Positions 1 through 11,755 of a DNA stretch of 30,927 nucleotides are shown here, one piece after another (within the stretch, counting starts at the first letter, position 1; each line of letters opens with the position of its first letter). The stretch spans positions 1 to 30,927 of the forward strand of contig CAJNOQ010001501.1 of the NCBI GenBank assembly GCA_905250885.1, given 5' to 3'. Origin of the DNA: Didymodactylos carnosus. Lineage: Eukaryota > Rotifera > Eurotatoria > Philodinida > Philodinidae. Both the position numbers and the translations under genes were made by a program. Under the pieces are notes generated by a model. The model was not told the origin of the DNA. It worked only from the letters and a program-made list of their open reading frames with translations, and did not search any database.

Positions 1-78
1 TGAGAAATCTTTAGACTTTTTTATGCACGGTTACAGAAAGGTGCACGGAGACGTTTTTGTGCACGGTTTTTCAAGGAG
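1..78. repeat. Left inverted arm with three GTGCAC-type motifs
   Basis: Motifs lie at 23-30 (ATGCACGG), 41-48 (GTGCACGG) and 59-66 (GTGCACGG), spaced about 18 bases apart. Regular spacing of a palindromic hexamer in a transposon end is typical of sites bound by a transposase; the binding is inference. Confidence 0.6.
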
Positions 79-289
79 TAAAAGATATTTTTGCGTTTTA
101 CACGCCGATGACCTAAACAAATAGGATGACCTACGAACAGACGTCTCGTTTAATACAAATGAGACTTATTGACTGAAATGTATGATAAATCTTAAACGTT
201 GGTGTAGAGTGGAGTTCATCTCTTTAAGAATTAATTCAATCCACACTGTTCTCAATACACTCTAAATATTTTTTCTTTAAACAAAAATC

Positions 290-595
290 ATGTCAAGAAA
301 AGCTTGGAGTTTTATTAATAAATATTTACAAAAAGATGATTTGGATGCTTATTTAAATCATAGCAAAGTATCAAAATTTCGAACGGGAAATGTGAAAGAT
401 GGCATTAAAGTTACATATCGTTGTTCGTCATGTAGAAAATATCCAGAATGCAGTTTTCAAGTTCGTGTATTATTTAATTCTCAAAATGAAACAATTGTGT
501 CGACAAGTGATACACATAATCATAAAAAAAGAGCTGATACAACTCGTGCTCCAAGTCCTGTTCGGGATATAGTATATATAATAAGTCAGTCGTAA
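290..595 (+). CDS. Small FLYWCH/MULE-type zinc-finger protein, probably a transposase remnant
   Basis: The ORF codes 101 residues from an ATG that follows an A-rich leader. Residues 43-80 read Y-R-C-x-x-C-R-K-Y-P-E-C, then a Q-V-R-V strand and D-T-H-N-H. This is the C2H2 layout of FLYWCH and related WRKY-GCM1-fold DNA-binding domains (candidate ligands C45 or C48, C54, H76, H78). In MULE transposons this domain normally precedes a transposase of several hundred residues; here the frame stops 21 residues after the last KK. So this is either a 3'-truncated transposase gene or a solo DNA-binding protein of a non-autonomous element. Its place between two inverted arms supports a transposon origin. 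It could also be a host gene of the FLYWCH family. No introns are needed to read it. Confidence 0.6.
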   Translation: MSRKAWSFINKYLQKDDLDAYLNHSKVSKFRTGNVKDGIKVTYRCSSCRKYPECSFQVRVLFNSQNETIVSTSDTHNHKKRADTTRAPSPVRDIVYIISQS

Positions 596-701
596 ATTTG
601 ATGGGAATACTAAAAGAGAATTTTTATTTGTAAATAGCTACATGCTATATTTTTTTGGCTAAAAAGAATTTAATAATCAAACGACAGGGTACAGATTAAC
701 C

Positions 702-853
702 TCGTTCTTCAAAAACCGTGCACAGAAACATCTCCGTGTACATTTCTGTGTTTTTGCCGTGCACCTTTCTGTAATCGTGCACAAAAAAGTCAAAAGATTT
801 TTTAGTGCACGGAAAACAGCAAACCGTGCATAATCCTGGAAAAAACTGTGCAC
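702..853. repeat. Right inverted arm with seven GTGCAC-type motifs
   Basis: Motifs centre near 716-723, 734-741, 757-764, 775-782, 805-810, 824-830 and 846-853. Most are CCGTGCAC or a one-base variant. The first four align in reverse order with the left arm; the last three extend beyond what the window shows of the left arm. Confidence 0.6.
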
Positions 854-870
854 AGAAAAATCCCCGTTCG

Positions 871-1804
871 CAGACTTCGCTTAAAATTGACCCCCGTCTT
901 TTCTCTTTACTGTGTAATTATATCGTGCTACATGATGTGTATGTAAAACAAATTAGTTCATAGCAATTAAATAAATTTGTTTTACAACCGCTTTTTAGTT
1001 ACAGAAAAGTTCAAATCTTGGTAACTTAAACTGGCAATTACTACGCCCGCAGTCTTCGACATTTCTTTTCTGTAACTTTTCTCTCAATTAAGTTGAGAAT
1101 ATATACGTAGAACTATACAATTTGGTGATCTGACAAATTTATTCAGTACAAACAAAGTCCAGTTTAAGCTATCAAATAGCAAATTTAATTTGAAAACGAA
1201 AGTATTTCAAACATAATAATAACAACAGAGAAGAGTCTTTCTTTAAAATCTATACAGCAATAAATAGATGGACAATAATCGTAGGAAAATGGAATAATTT
1301 AGCTCGTATATTAAAATTTCAATAAAAATAGCACACAAAAGATCTCGGTCTTTCACAAAAAATATCTCGACACTACTCACTCAAAAAGAAAATGTGCAAA
1401 TTGATCTAAAGTGATATGCAATCGGTACACTTTTTTTGGAATGTTGATCACAGTGTAAACAAATTTTCTTATTTATCGTGCACGTTTTGGTTCTGGAATA
1501 TTTTATTTTTGTCAATAGTACAACAGATCCCGATCAACTCCTTATCACTATTTGTTATCCATAGAAACTTTTGTGTTTTTGCTTTCGCCCAAAACTTGTT
1601 GGACATAATGAAGACATCGCACATTCCGGTACAACATTCTCTGCAAAGATAAGCAGTGCCAATCAAGTTTAGATTAGTTGAAGATTAAATGAACCGCATG
1701 CATATCAGTCAAATATTCCTGTTAAAAAACAAGTAAAGCTTAACTATATCCAGACATAAGCAGAACAAAATCTAATATTATCTTTCTGTTCGTCGTGATA
1801 GGAA
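871..1804. other. Non-coding AT-rich stretch
   Basis: No exon or RNA gene could be supported. A 12-bp perfect inverted repeat (GTTACAGAAAAG at 998-1009, CTTTTCTGTAAC at 1065-1076) could form a hairpin with a ~55-nt loop; its role is unknown. A minus-strand open frame at 1469-1684 is discussed among the rejected items. Confidence 0.5.
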
Positions 1805-2200
1805 ACTACCGGTTAGTCTCTAATAAGAAGAAGAAAGACTGTCTCTCTCATTCTTCATTGTCACTATCTGAAAAAAGTATGCGATGTGTAAATATGGATT
1901 AAAAGAATATGCATGTGTTCATTCGATTTGTTCGATGATGACGTGGATATTCGACTAAGTCCGACTTAAATCGGAAAGGACGTGATCGATCAAAAAAAAG
2001 TGAAGGCGACTCAACCAAAAAGCTGAATGAATACTGAAGTTAATCAGCACAGCTACGACTTTTTTGTGTACTATTTATACTCAATAAAACACAAATGTGT
2101 TAAAGGTGTACAGTGGAATCGACGAAGTAGATATCTAGTAGAACATATGACAAGTGAGAAAGACAGTCTGTTCTCTCCTCGCTAGAGACTAACCGAGAGC
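1805..2200. mobile_element. MITE-like inverted-repeat element, about 0.4 kb
   Basis: GGTTAGTCTCTA at 1811-1822 returns inverted as TAGAGACTAACC at 2183-2194. AGACTGTCTCTCTCA at 1836-1850 matches, with one mismatch, the reverse complement of bases 2155-2169. The arms are about 50 bp, diverged, and separated by about 285 bp without coding capacity. This is the architecture of a small non-autonomous DNA transposon. I see no clear target-site duplication, so the exact ends are approximate. Confidence 0.4.
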
Positions 2201-2774
2201 AGTTGTACTGTTGGCAAATAGAAAAGTATTCCAGGATCAATTGTGCATGATAAATAAGAAAATTGGTTTATACCAGAATCAACAGTGTCTATTTTTGTAA
2301 AAGAATTTTTGTGCTATTTTTTACTGAAATTTTAATATATGAGTTTAATTATGCCATTTTTTCGGGAGCATTTGTCATTTTATCCAAAACTGATGAATGA
2401 TTTTAAGAATAGCTATAGAAAAAAAAAGTGCATTTGACAAAGTATGGCTTATATAAATTTAGTTCTGTCGAAATTTGGCCGCGTACAATTCACAGCAATT
2501 TGACAATTACTAATTCGACTTTTCACACTTGATAGAACGGTAGGTAAAAATTTTGCCTTATAAAATAAATGTTCAGGTTATATTGTTGAATTATTACGCC
2601 AAAAATTATTTCTTGATATTCTTTCTTTCAACGACATATAAACAAGAGTAAATAATCTTATATTTTGAACAGAAAAGATATATTTATTCACAAATGACGT
2701 TCAAGAACACTTTTATTATCGATTATTCGCTTCATTATCACTTTTAGTTCGTTATGTTTCTATTTATTTTCCTA

Positions 2775-2794
2775 CGTGTGTGTGTGTGTGTGTG
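2775..2794. repeat. (GT)n microsatellite
   Basis: About ten GT units in a row. Confidence 0.9.
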
Positions 2795-4308
2795 AGCAAA
2801 GAGAGTATATACTATATGTTGTATTGCTCATCAGTCACACACTCACACATATCAAGTACGGAAAGCTTTTAATGGAAATAGATTGACAATGACTCTTACA
2901 GCCAACAGTGAAAAGTTCTCTGTTTCTTTTCTCATGCTAAAAATTAATTGCATAATATAATAAGAAAAATGAAAAAGAAATAAACTAATTAAGATTTCCG
3001 AAATTTTCTTGAGCGTATCAGATAAAAATACACTTTACACTATAAACTCTTTGACATTATAGTAAAAGCAAATGTAAAAAAAGAATTATTCAACTGAAAT
3101 TTGAGAGTATTATTCGTTTCCTACTTTTATGTTGAAAAAAAACCAGTAACATTACTGTAAAAAAGAATTGTACCATTTTGAAATCAAAATTCTGATTCAC
3201 GAAACTACGAAATTTTTATCAATCAATCATATACATTAATTGATCAATATTTCTCGTCTATCCGCTTTCAATATAAGAATCCTAGACAGAAAAATTTATC
3301 AATATTTTCATTAGAGTGATCGTGTATTGTTAGATAAATGTATTCAACAAATATGTCATAAATGCTATTATCTGTATATGATTTATTTCATTTCAAGTTT
3401 GTCTTGTCTTCGTAGGAAAACTAATTGTTCATGACTGCCATCATATCGTAAGATATATATTTATATATAGCACATCTCCTTAGTGAAATAGGCCCACACA
3501 TGAAATATACCCAAGAGTAAATCAATTAGAAAGATTAAAGAAACGATCTTCTCATTGATAAATGCCCCAAAGGATACTTAACCAAATTAAAATGCTCAAC
3601 ATTCACTTGAAAATGATGCATCACGTTCATATTTAGAATCAAATATAATATAACAACAACAAAAATATTTTATCTGATGAGTATTACGTCAACTAGCTAT
3701 GAATAAATACAACAATGATTGAATTTATTTCACTTTAACAGATTATAACTGAGAAAATATTTAAATATTTATTCATGAAAAAAAAAAATGTAGAAATAAA
3801 TATCGTCAATTTTATAAGAAACGAATAAATTGTAAAAATAAATCTAAGGTCATTTTTCTTGTAGAAAAAAACTTCCTTCTCTCAACAACAAAGCGTTGAG
3901 TACAAGTCAAAGATAGACAAAATCAACTTGTTTTTCAACTCGTTTGTGTGAACAGAAACTATCATTAGTTAAATAACTGATTAGTCGATTATTAAATTTA
4001 TATGAATGTTCTGTATGTTTTTTTCTATGTTTAGAAAACAATGACATTAATCTTTTATTCTTTTTTCTTGTTTTTTCTATTAAACGAAAAAGTTAAAAAG
4101 TGGAATTTTTTTTTTTTTTTTTTGAGAAAAAAAAACCCCCACTAAAGACTTTTTTTCTTCCCCATTATAGAACATTTCCTTATCACTCTCACGCACTTTT
4201 GCGTTTTTCCATAGTTGTTGTTGTTACTGTATTGAACTCTAAAAATTTGTCTTCTGATCAATTCTCTTTTTGTTTTTTTCTTTCCTTCTTTCTTAAGATC
4301 AAAAAATT

Positions 4309-4310
4309 AT

Positions 4311-4341
<31 letters not shown>
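4309..4341. repeat. (AT)n microsatellite
   Basis: An AT dinucleotide tract introduced by two ATAC units. Confidence 0.9.
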
Positions 4342-7037
4342 GGTAACAAAGAAGAGAATAAAAAAAAAGACTAAAACATGTTGTAAGTACTGAGTGCGTC
4401 TGTTTTGAAACCATTAGTTATACAGTTAAAAATAAAATTGAATCTGATAATTGTGAACAAAAAAATCAATCAACGAATAACAATATAAGTTTTTTATTTT
4501 TAAACTTTGATATTCAAAGTTAAATTAGCTGGAAAAACTGAGAATTGGTGGGTGTGCATGACGATACAAATTAGAATAAATAGAGAGAAAGAGAAGGTAA
4601 TCAGATTATTATTGTTCCTTCCTTTAGAGTCATTATCAAAAATATAGATGGACTACTAATACTAATTATTTATGTGCACGATACCGAACGTCCACATTTT
4701 TACAGTGAAAAAAAAAAGACTCGGGATTTATTATATATATTCGCAATATGATCACAACCGTCTTCACTATTTTAAAACTTCTATTTTCTAAGTGTTTCTC
4801 TGATTAGTGAATTCTGTTTGTTTGCTGTAAGTACAAGATAACACTTGAATGAAATACACATACAGGAACATGTACCATTAGCAATGATGTCCACCCTCTT
4901 AATTCGTCGCAGAAATTATTAATTTTTTTTCAATTGTATAAGTTTTGAAGTAGGAGACACTATCTAGACGAAAAAGACGTAGTAAATAAGACTAGAAATG
5001 TCTTTTGACTGATTGTGCATTCACTTCTCAGTACATTCATATATTTTTGAATTCATTTGCTTGTTGAGAAATGAACATGTTTACGAATATCATCAAGCAG
5101 AGTAATCAAAACTTTAAATTCGAAAGCGTAAGAATTATAAGACAACATTGATGAGAAAATGGAAGAATTGTTTGATAACTATGAATTGGCTGAACTAGAA
5201 TTAGCTATTAAATGTGGTAGAGTAGTGGAAGCAATGTCATGCAAATAGCATGTACAAACCACATTAGTGACAATATTTCTCATTTGCCATAGAGAAGTTT
5301 GGTATGTTTACTTTAGAACTGTCAAGGAATGCATAAAAAAGAAGGGCGAATTGAGACTGAAAAAAATGAGACAACTTTAGATGGAATGAATCAAGGCTAA
5401 ATCTTAGAAACTCTTATAGTAACGCCGTTGTGCAAGGTTTCTAGAAACACTGCGATAAAAGTTTTCATTTTGTTTCTGCTTCATTTACTCAAGAAGTGTC
5501 AAAATGTTACAGTAGTTTCGCTTGTTTAATTTAAAAATGTTCTTTGTGGTCACTTATTTTGTAAGATGTAACAGCCTCTGACCTAATATAACACAGGACA
5601 GGTTCGAACACAACTATTTTCAAATCGGTCTCAACCATAAAGAACTCACTCGACATAGTTGATTGTGTAAGAAATAACATTAAATTACATATGTGATGTA
5701 TTTCAGATAGAAGGAGTTAAGCTACATACCAATCTAAAGTCAGATTATTAATGACTACCGATCCTAACCATCTTCCTACACTTATGATAAAAAAAACTAC
5801 TAGATAAGAGAGTGAGCAAGGTTTTATTCATTTTAAAAAATCATTTCAAGACTAGTCATGCCAGAGACATGCGTTTTTATTAAATCTTGAAAGTTAATTA
5901 AAGATAATATATCCTTTCAATTAGGATAATGAATCTGTTGTTGTTATTGCATTCCAAAACATTAACTTTTTGACAACTATTGTAGAAAATGAATTTCTGT
6001 TTCTTGCATGATCGCGAGAGAAAAAAAATACTAAAAGATTGATGAGGTATAGATACATGCGTTCGTATTTCAACTCTACGCCTTGTATAACCATGAACAA
6101 GGACACAACGCAAGAAAAGAAAACGTTTGTTCCCAACGGATATTATGATTGTGTCCATGTAATATCCTTTATCGTTTTAAATCAGTCAAAAAAAAAAAAA
6201 AAAAATTAAACTATTCCCCAATGGGTATATACTGTGTTAGTCAGAGAGAGAAAAAAAGCTCACTTTAATAACAGTATTTTTTTATTTAACATGTACAGGA
6301 AATAAATGAATCAAAGTAAATATCAGAAAAATGAGAAGAATCAGTTGAGTCGTCGACTAATTTTAAAAATAAATGAAAAGTTAAGAAACACTATCAGTCT
6401 AAAGAATTTTTTGATTTTTTTTCTAAAAGATTTGTTTGTATGACAATAGTTTTGAAAAATATATAAAATAGGACTTAACACTATTCAAATATTTCTCTTC
6501 ATTGGTCAATCGTTTTTTTTTTTTTTGATACATGTACTTTATTTTTTGTAGAACTTCTTCTATTATTATTTAACATTTTCTTTTCTTTTTTTTTTTTTTT
6601 TTTTGAAAATAATAATTCTTCTTCATCTGTTGTTATTCTTTCGCTTGACGAGTGTGCTTAGATCTATGAATATATATATATATATCAGCTAAAAACAAAA
6701 ACGGAAGTTCTTTACATTTGCTAATTAAGTGGTCCGATATAACAAGAGAAGAAGAAAAAATTATTCTCGTTCTCTCTTTCATCATTCTGTTTTTTCTTCT
6801 TTCTCTCCTTATTCATCATTATATGTTCGAATATTTCTAGTTTTTCTTCACATGTGTAACAATATTAGTAATCGTCTACTGATAAACCTTATTATCGAAA
6901 GGTGGAGCTAATTTGACCATTTCATTTAATCAGGCAAAATATAAATAAGACAAAGACTGCCTTCGGTATGTACAAATACTAATCAATGTTCAGAGGCAAT
7001 ATTGTGGTTCTACATCACACTCTTAACATATACTATC

Positions 7038-7060
7038 GTGTGTGTGTGTGTGTGTGTGTA
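7038..7060. repeat. (TG)n microsatellite
   Basis: About eleven TG units in a row. Confidence 0.9.
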
Positions 7061-8055
7061 TGTGATCATAATTTTGTGATTGTTGGTGCATCGTGTATTA
7101 CGTACCTACCATACTGATGAAACAAAACATAAAAATAAGATAATTGTTTGACGGATAGTACACAAAATATGTTAATAAATAAAAAGAACAATAATATTGT
7201 GAGGTGTTATCTATTCATGTATGAATAGTCTTGAGTGACACAGAAAGAAAAAATCAAGTCTATGAACTTTGGTACGTAGATTATCATGAATTTAAGGAAC
7301 TAGTTATTCGAGTTGTACTACATGGCAGATTTATATGCTGACAGAAATAGTGTTCAAAGTTTTTGTATACGAAATAACACCACCAATAACAACAACAATA
7401 ACATCATCTTATAGCATAGTCAGCGTGAAATAAATCATTATATTCTAATTGAGTCAACAATCGAAACAACTTATTCAAGGACATATCATACATAAATAAA
7501 TTACGTTGTATTTGTCTATTCGATATTTGAAAATGACAACATGGAAAAGATAAAAGTCCGTTATTTACGATACAAAGCAAGTGTTATAATACATTTGACG
7601 ATAGATAGAAAAGAGAGAAAGATAATTTTTCATTGTCTATAAAAATCTATAATATAGCTAAGAAGAAATATTTTTTATGGGAAAAATATTTTATGAAATT
7701 TTCTGAGAGTTGATATAATAGATTGAAGTAATTATGATCAGGTACAATTGGTATACACGACATTTTTTAGTCATAAAGTGAAAATTTATGAAGTGAAATT
7801 AAAGAAGTGAACAATGTATTTAACAATAATACGTTAAATTTTGGCGAGAATGAGATAGGATAAAAATAACTATTCGATAGATATCTATTAAATATATAGT
7901 GTCTCTTGAGAAGAGAATGAGAAAAATCTTATTCTTCTCCTTCAGCACTCATATCAAACCTTCTCTTCTAATCTTACAAAAATCATAGTTCGATGATGTG
8001 TGTCCTTATATACATATTCTAGTCGTTATCTTCTCATCGATATTTGTTTATGTTC

Positions 8056-8078
8056 ACATACACACACACATACACACA
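8056..8078. repeat. Interrupted (CA)n microsatellite
   Basis: CA units broken by single TA steps. Confidence 0.8.
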
Positions 8079-8431
8079 ATTCTTCTTCTACACTATACAG
8101 ACTACTTCATCAGCACCAGTCAATTGGATGACGCGATACCATTATTTGTGACAATAATTCTTCTTCTACATGTTAATATGTTCGTATAACAGTAATTCAA
8201 GTTTGTTTTTACTTTTTTTTTTAAAATAATTTTCACAATGAATCATCGATTGTTATGTAAGATACAATATCAAAATATTTTCACCTCATTATAATATTCT
8301 AATAAATGAATAATTGGTTATAGATTTGAATAATAATTTAAATTTATTTTTTTCTAACAAAACTCTTCTACTTATTATGGTAAAACGTATTCTTTTATTG
8401 TAGATTAATGTTTATTAAATAGACCATCATC

Positions 8432-9925
8432 ATGTTGGGATCGTATCGACTGCTGATAATCATAAAGATTATTGTTTTTGAGTTATTAGCTACAAGTATG
8501 TAGTCAACAGTAATATTAGAACAACTTAGGAACAGTATTAATAATCATTTTTGTTTTATTTTTAGTGTCAATTGAATCTCGTCGCCGTCGTCGTATTCGC
8601 TCATCATATGCCATTCATTATTCTATTATACCTGTTTCGTTAGATGATCGTTTTGCTCTCATTAATTGTACAACAAAAACTCAAGTATCTTATGAAATGA
8701 TTGATTGGTATTTTCAAAATCGTGTTATATGGCAACGTGGAAAAACTGTTTATAAACGTTATAATGCTTATTCACCTGATCAACGTAATCATTTTTTATT
8801 AATTAATTCATTAGAAATCAATGATACTGGACAATATATGTGTTTAAATCAAAATACGGGTGATATATTAAAATATGAATTAATTGTTCGTAAGTAGATT
8901 AATTTATTATGACCTTTGTGAGAGAAAAAATATAGAACTGTTTTATATATACATATTCACTTTGACATGAGTACTGTTAGGCGACTTTTCCCTCTTCTTG
9001 TTAGCATCAAAATTGGTTAATTGTTATGCACATTTGTATACAAATCATTATTCTTATTATTTCTGTTTCGTCTTCTAGTGCTTCTGATTAATTTAACTAA
9101 TAATAAAGTGTTTATATAGAAAAGAGAGAGCAAGAGATTCAATATCACATTATGTCTACTATAGACGATATTGTTATTCAAATTAATTTTTTCGATATAT
9201 GCAAAGACGTTATAGATCTATTTGTATCATGTGAATACTATTAAATTTGAAACAGTAGTTCGTCTCATTACATTCTACTTCAAAATATTTAAAAAAAATA
9301 AAAATAATTCTTCTCGTACATATAAGTAGAGAAGGAATTATATAATATTTTATTACATGACATAAATATACCGTTAGGGACATAAAAATGATCTAAATCC
9401 TACTTAAATGTCGGTAAGAATATTAGAATTTGAAAGATATTTGAAAATTGATTCTCCCATCATTATTTTGACAGTCAAAAGTCTTTTAAAGATTAGTTTT
9501 ATGCCCCATAGAATACTAGAAATCATATGTGTCGAAAATGGATCATTTCATTAGTAAAACAAACTTTTCACAATTAAGATGGCAACAATAAAGAGACAGT
9601 TTTTAACGAGTTTACAGTCTCCTGTCGTTCATTAAGTTCGAACTTCAAAATATTAATAAGCTTAATCTTTTGAAGAGAATGATGGGAAATATCTTTCAGG
9701 TTGTTCCTCAGAATAATTACTTCAATTAAAAAAAATGGCAGATTTTTAATTTTTATTTATTGTCATTCTTTTTTAGGTAACAGTCGAGCGTGTTCTGCCA
9801 CTGGGCCAAACCTAAATCTTCAATTATTGTATATCGTTTTTATCTCATTCTTACTAACTAATTTTCTATCAAAGACAATTATACAATCTACTAGTAGTAG
9901 TACTAAGAAGATACGCGATTATTAA
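8432..9925 (+). CDS. Single-immunoglobulin-domain type I membrane protein, three exons
   Basis: Proposed exons: 8432-8495, 8566-8889, 9777-9925, all with GT-AG borders and all joined in phase 1. They give exactly 178 codons plus a stop. Exon 1 starts at an ATG and codes a hydrophobic signal peptide of about 21 residues (R-L-L-I-I-I-K-I-I-V-F-E-L-L-A). Exon 2 is a complete Ig domain: Cys56, Trp69, then the D108-T-G-Q-Y-M-C114 signature that places the second cysteine. A 1-1 phase exon for an Ig domain is classic for this superfamily. N-glycosylation sequons are seen at N55-C-T and N107-D-T. Exon 3 codes a short stalk, one hydrophobic span (about 144-160) and an 18-residue Ser/Thr- and Lys-rich tail, which argues against a GPI anchor. 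An Arg-rich run (27-31) sits just after the signal peptide and could be a processing site. Probably a cell-surface or secreted-pathway receptor; ligand unknown. Exon 1 is the least certain part. Confidence 0.65.
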
Positions 9926-11755
9926 TATTTGATATAGATCAATTTTCCAATTGAAAAAAATATATATTCCGTCCAATATTCTGGATTCATCTATTATGAC
10001 TAACGTAAGAAGATCTTCGGATGGTTTATTTTGTTGGATAAATAAATACTTTGTCAAAGATACAAGATAGCGCGTCCAGACTGTACACTTCATGAAACGA
10101 CGATTGTACAACAGAGATGTGTAAGAACTCTTCTCTATCTCATAAAGTAGGGGATTAGGACAAAAAGTTGAAGTCTCTAGTAAATTTAACCTAAAAGAAT
10201 TTATATAGAGTAGATTATAGGACGTGAAAATATTTCATCCTACATATCCCTATTGTACAGCTTCCGTTTGACTCAAATACTTCGTACTTGTATGATGTCA
10301 CTTATTATTGATTTTTTTTATATTTTTTAAACAAAAAATAAATTTTTTCACGATACTTTTTAAAAGAGAAAAATATCTTTTGAAGTATGATATATAGTAT
10401 TTCACCAGTAGAACTAACGTAAGTATTCATAAAGGTCGTATTAATAATTAACAAAAATAAATTAATGTAGCTGTCACCAATACATTCTTTTTCGATAGAT
10501 GACCTTTAACAATATATTCATGATAAGATGATGTTAAAAGTGAGAATTTTGTTATGATGAGTCCATTGAACGTATATATTAACTAATAAATAAATGATAA
10601 AAATATAAGAGTGAAAAGAGCAACAATAGACAATAAACACATTCATTTTTTTCCTGAAATATCGTATAGATGATAGTAGTATAACATAGAGAGGAGAAAA
10701 AACTCTTAATCAATTCTAAGAGAGAGAGAGAGAGAAATTTTGTGCATATGATGAAATGAAGAACTATCTATAGAAGTTTCGTAGTGTAAAACATTATCTA
10801 AGGAAAGCATGATGTGGAGTTATAGCATACAGTACATGTCCCAATGTTGAAAGAAATACCGCAGGATTCATTCGTTCATATTTTGCTAGTTTTCTGAATA
10901 TTTTGTTAGCATTTGGGAACTCTAGTATTTTGTTTAAGTCAAGGTCTCAGTCGATCTTTATTTTTTAGTGCAACTTATTCACAAATGTGACAAAGAACTT
11001 AAAAATGTCTAAAAAAATCGACAAAACACAGAGATGATTACAAACTACACAGGATTATCACAGACGTTTTTACGTGGATCTCGACTATGGTTATGATGAT
11101 CGTGATAAGAGCAAATACATCTTCTAAATTGTGGCGGTTACATTCGAAAAGAATAGAATATTCAGTTAGAACTCCGAAGTAAAACAATTTCTTCGTATAC
11201 TATAAAAATATGAAAAAAGATAAACTCGATTTATTAACTAACAAAACAAGAACTGTTGAAAATTGTTCAGAAAACAAAAAATAAATGAATTGTCTAATTC
11301 GAGCGTGAAATATAGATATAAGAAAAAACTAACCATCACTATTTATTTGAAAGAGAAAAAAGATAGAATTATATACTGTTAAGTGATCCTATCGCACTTT
11401 TCTTAACGATGAATAGTAAGACGAGAACAAAAAAACTCACATCTATTGATTAAGTACTATCTCTTCAAAGAAGAGGCACTTTCTGATTGATAAGAGTACT
11501 CATCTCTCTCTATTATACTAGTAAAAAGAAACATCTATATTTTTAGATTTATTCAGCTATACAAGGCATAAACTTGAGCATTTGAACATTTTTTTTGTTT
11601 TCAAAAAATATAGAAATCAGCTGTTTTATCAAACGAATAGTTTTATAATGTCATTGAAATCGTTAATACATAATCTATTTATTAAATAAGCATGTAGAGT
11701 AGTATATATATATACATATTGCTTGAATAGATAAAAAAAACCGAATAAAACTAAT
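9926..11755. other. Non-coding stretch between convergent genes
   Basis: The Ig gene ends at 9925 and the minus-strand sulfolactate-synthase-like gene ends at 11756, so this is shared 3' space. No exon or RNA gene is supported. It includes an (AG)n tract at 10719-10735. Confidence 0.5.
10719..10735. repeat. (AG)n microsatellite
   Basis: About eight AG units in a row. Confidence 0.85.

Larger units (their letters stand above)
1..870. mobile_element. MULE-like element with inverted GTGCAC-rich arms, left end cut off
   Basis: The first ~78 bases, read in reverse complement, match the stretch starting near 702: both show the order CCGTGCAC, a CTCCGTG block, CACCTTTCTGTAA, then CGTGCA(T/C)A followed by AAAAAGTC and AAAGATT. 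The arms therefore face each other across the zinc-finger ORF at 290-595. The right arm carries one extra unit (about 734-757) and runs on to about 853 with three further GTGCA-type motifs. The outer limit of the left arm lies outside the window, so terminal bases and target duplication cannot be read. The inner ORF resembles the DNA-binding part of MULE transposases, which suggests a MULE-related unit, but no transposase core is present here. The class assignment is inference. Confidence 0.5.
2201..8431. other. Long gene-free AT-rich stretch
   Basis: About 6.2 kb in which I find no supportable exon, RNA gene or transposon protein. It holds homopolymer T runs (about 4104-4123, 6512-6526, 6585-6604), an A run near 6187-6205, and microsatellites listed separately. 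Open frames here are short, low-complexity and hydrophobic in the way random AT-rich DNA is. A 29-codon frame at 5159-5248 looks slightly more protein-like but has no neighbours to support it. Confidence 0.5.

Noticed and set aside
1469..1684. Minus-strand open frame of about 72 codons with five Cys residues and a natural look
   Set aside because: No ATG near its start, no recognised motif, no splice partner, and an opposite-strand frame of equal length covers it. It may be a relic but I cannot support it.
5159..5248. 29-codon plus-strand frame (M-E-E-L-F-D-N-Y-E-L-A-E-L-E-L-A) with coding-like codons
   Set aside because: Too short, no donor or neighbour exon in frame, no homology recalled.
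5601..5640. GGTTCGAA-like string that could be a tRNA T-arm
   Set aside because: No acceptor or anticodon arms can be folded around it.
5898..6158. Two overlapping minus-strand frames, one beginning like a signal peptide
   Set aside because: They overlap in different frames in AT-rich DNA, show no domain, and have no supporting exons.
7998..8189. Hydrophobic plus-strand frame just upstream of the Ig gene, considered as its first exon
   Set aside because: It is built largely on a CA repeat and has no ATG in frame at its start; the ATG at 8432 gives a better signal peptide with the correct phase 1 donor.
9869..10111. Minus-strand frame of 80 codons overlapping the last Ig exon
   Set aside because: Antisense to a supported exon and without motifs.
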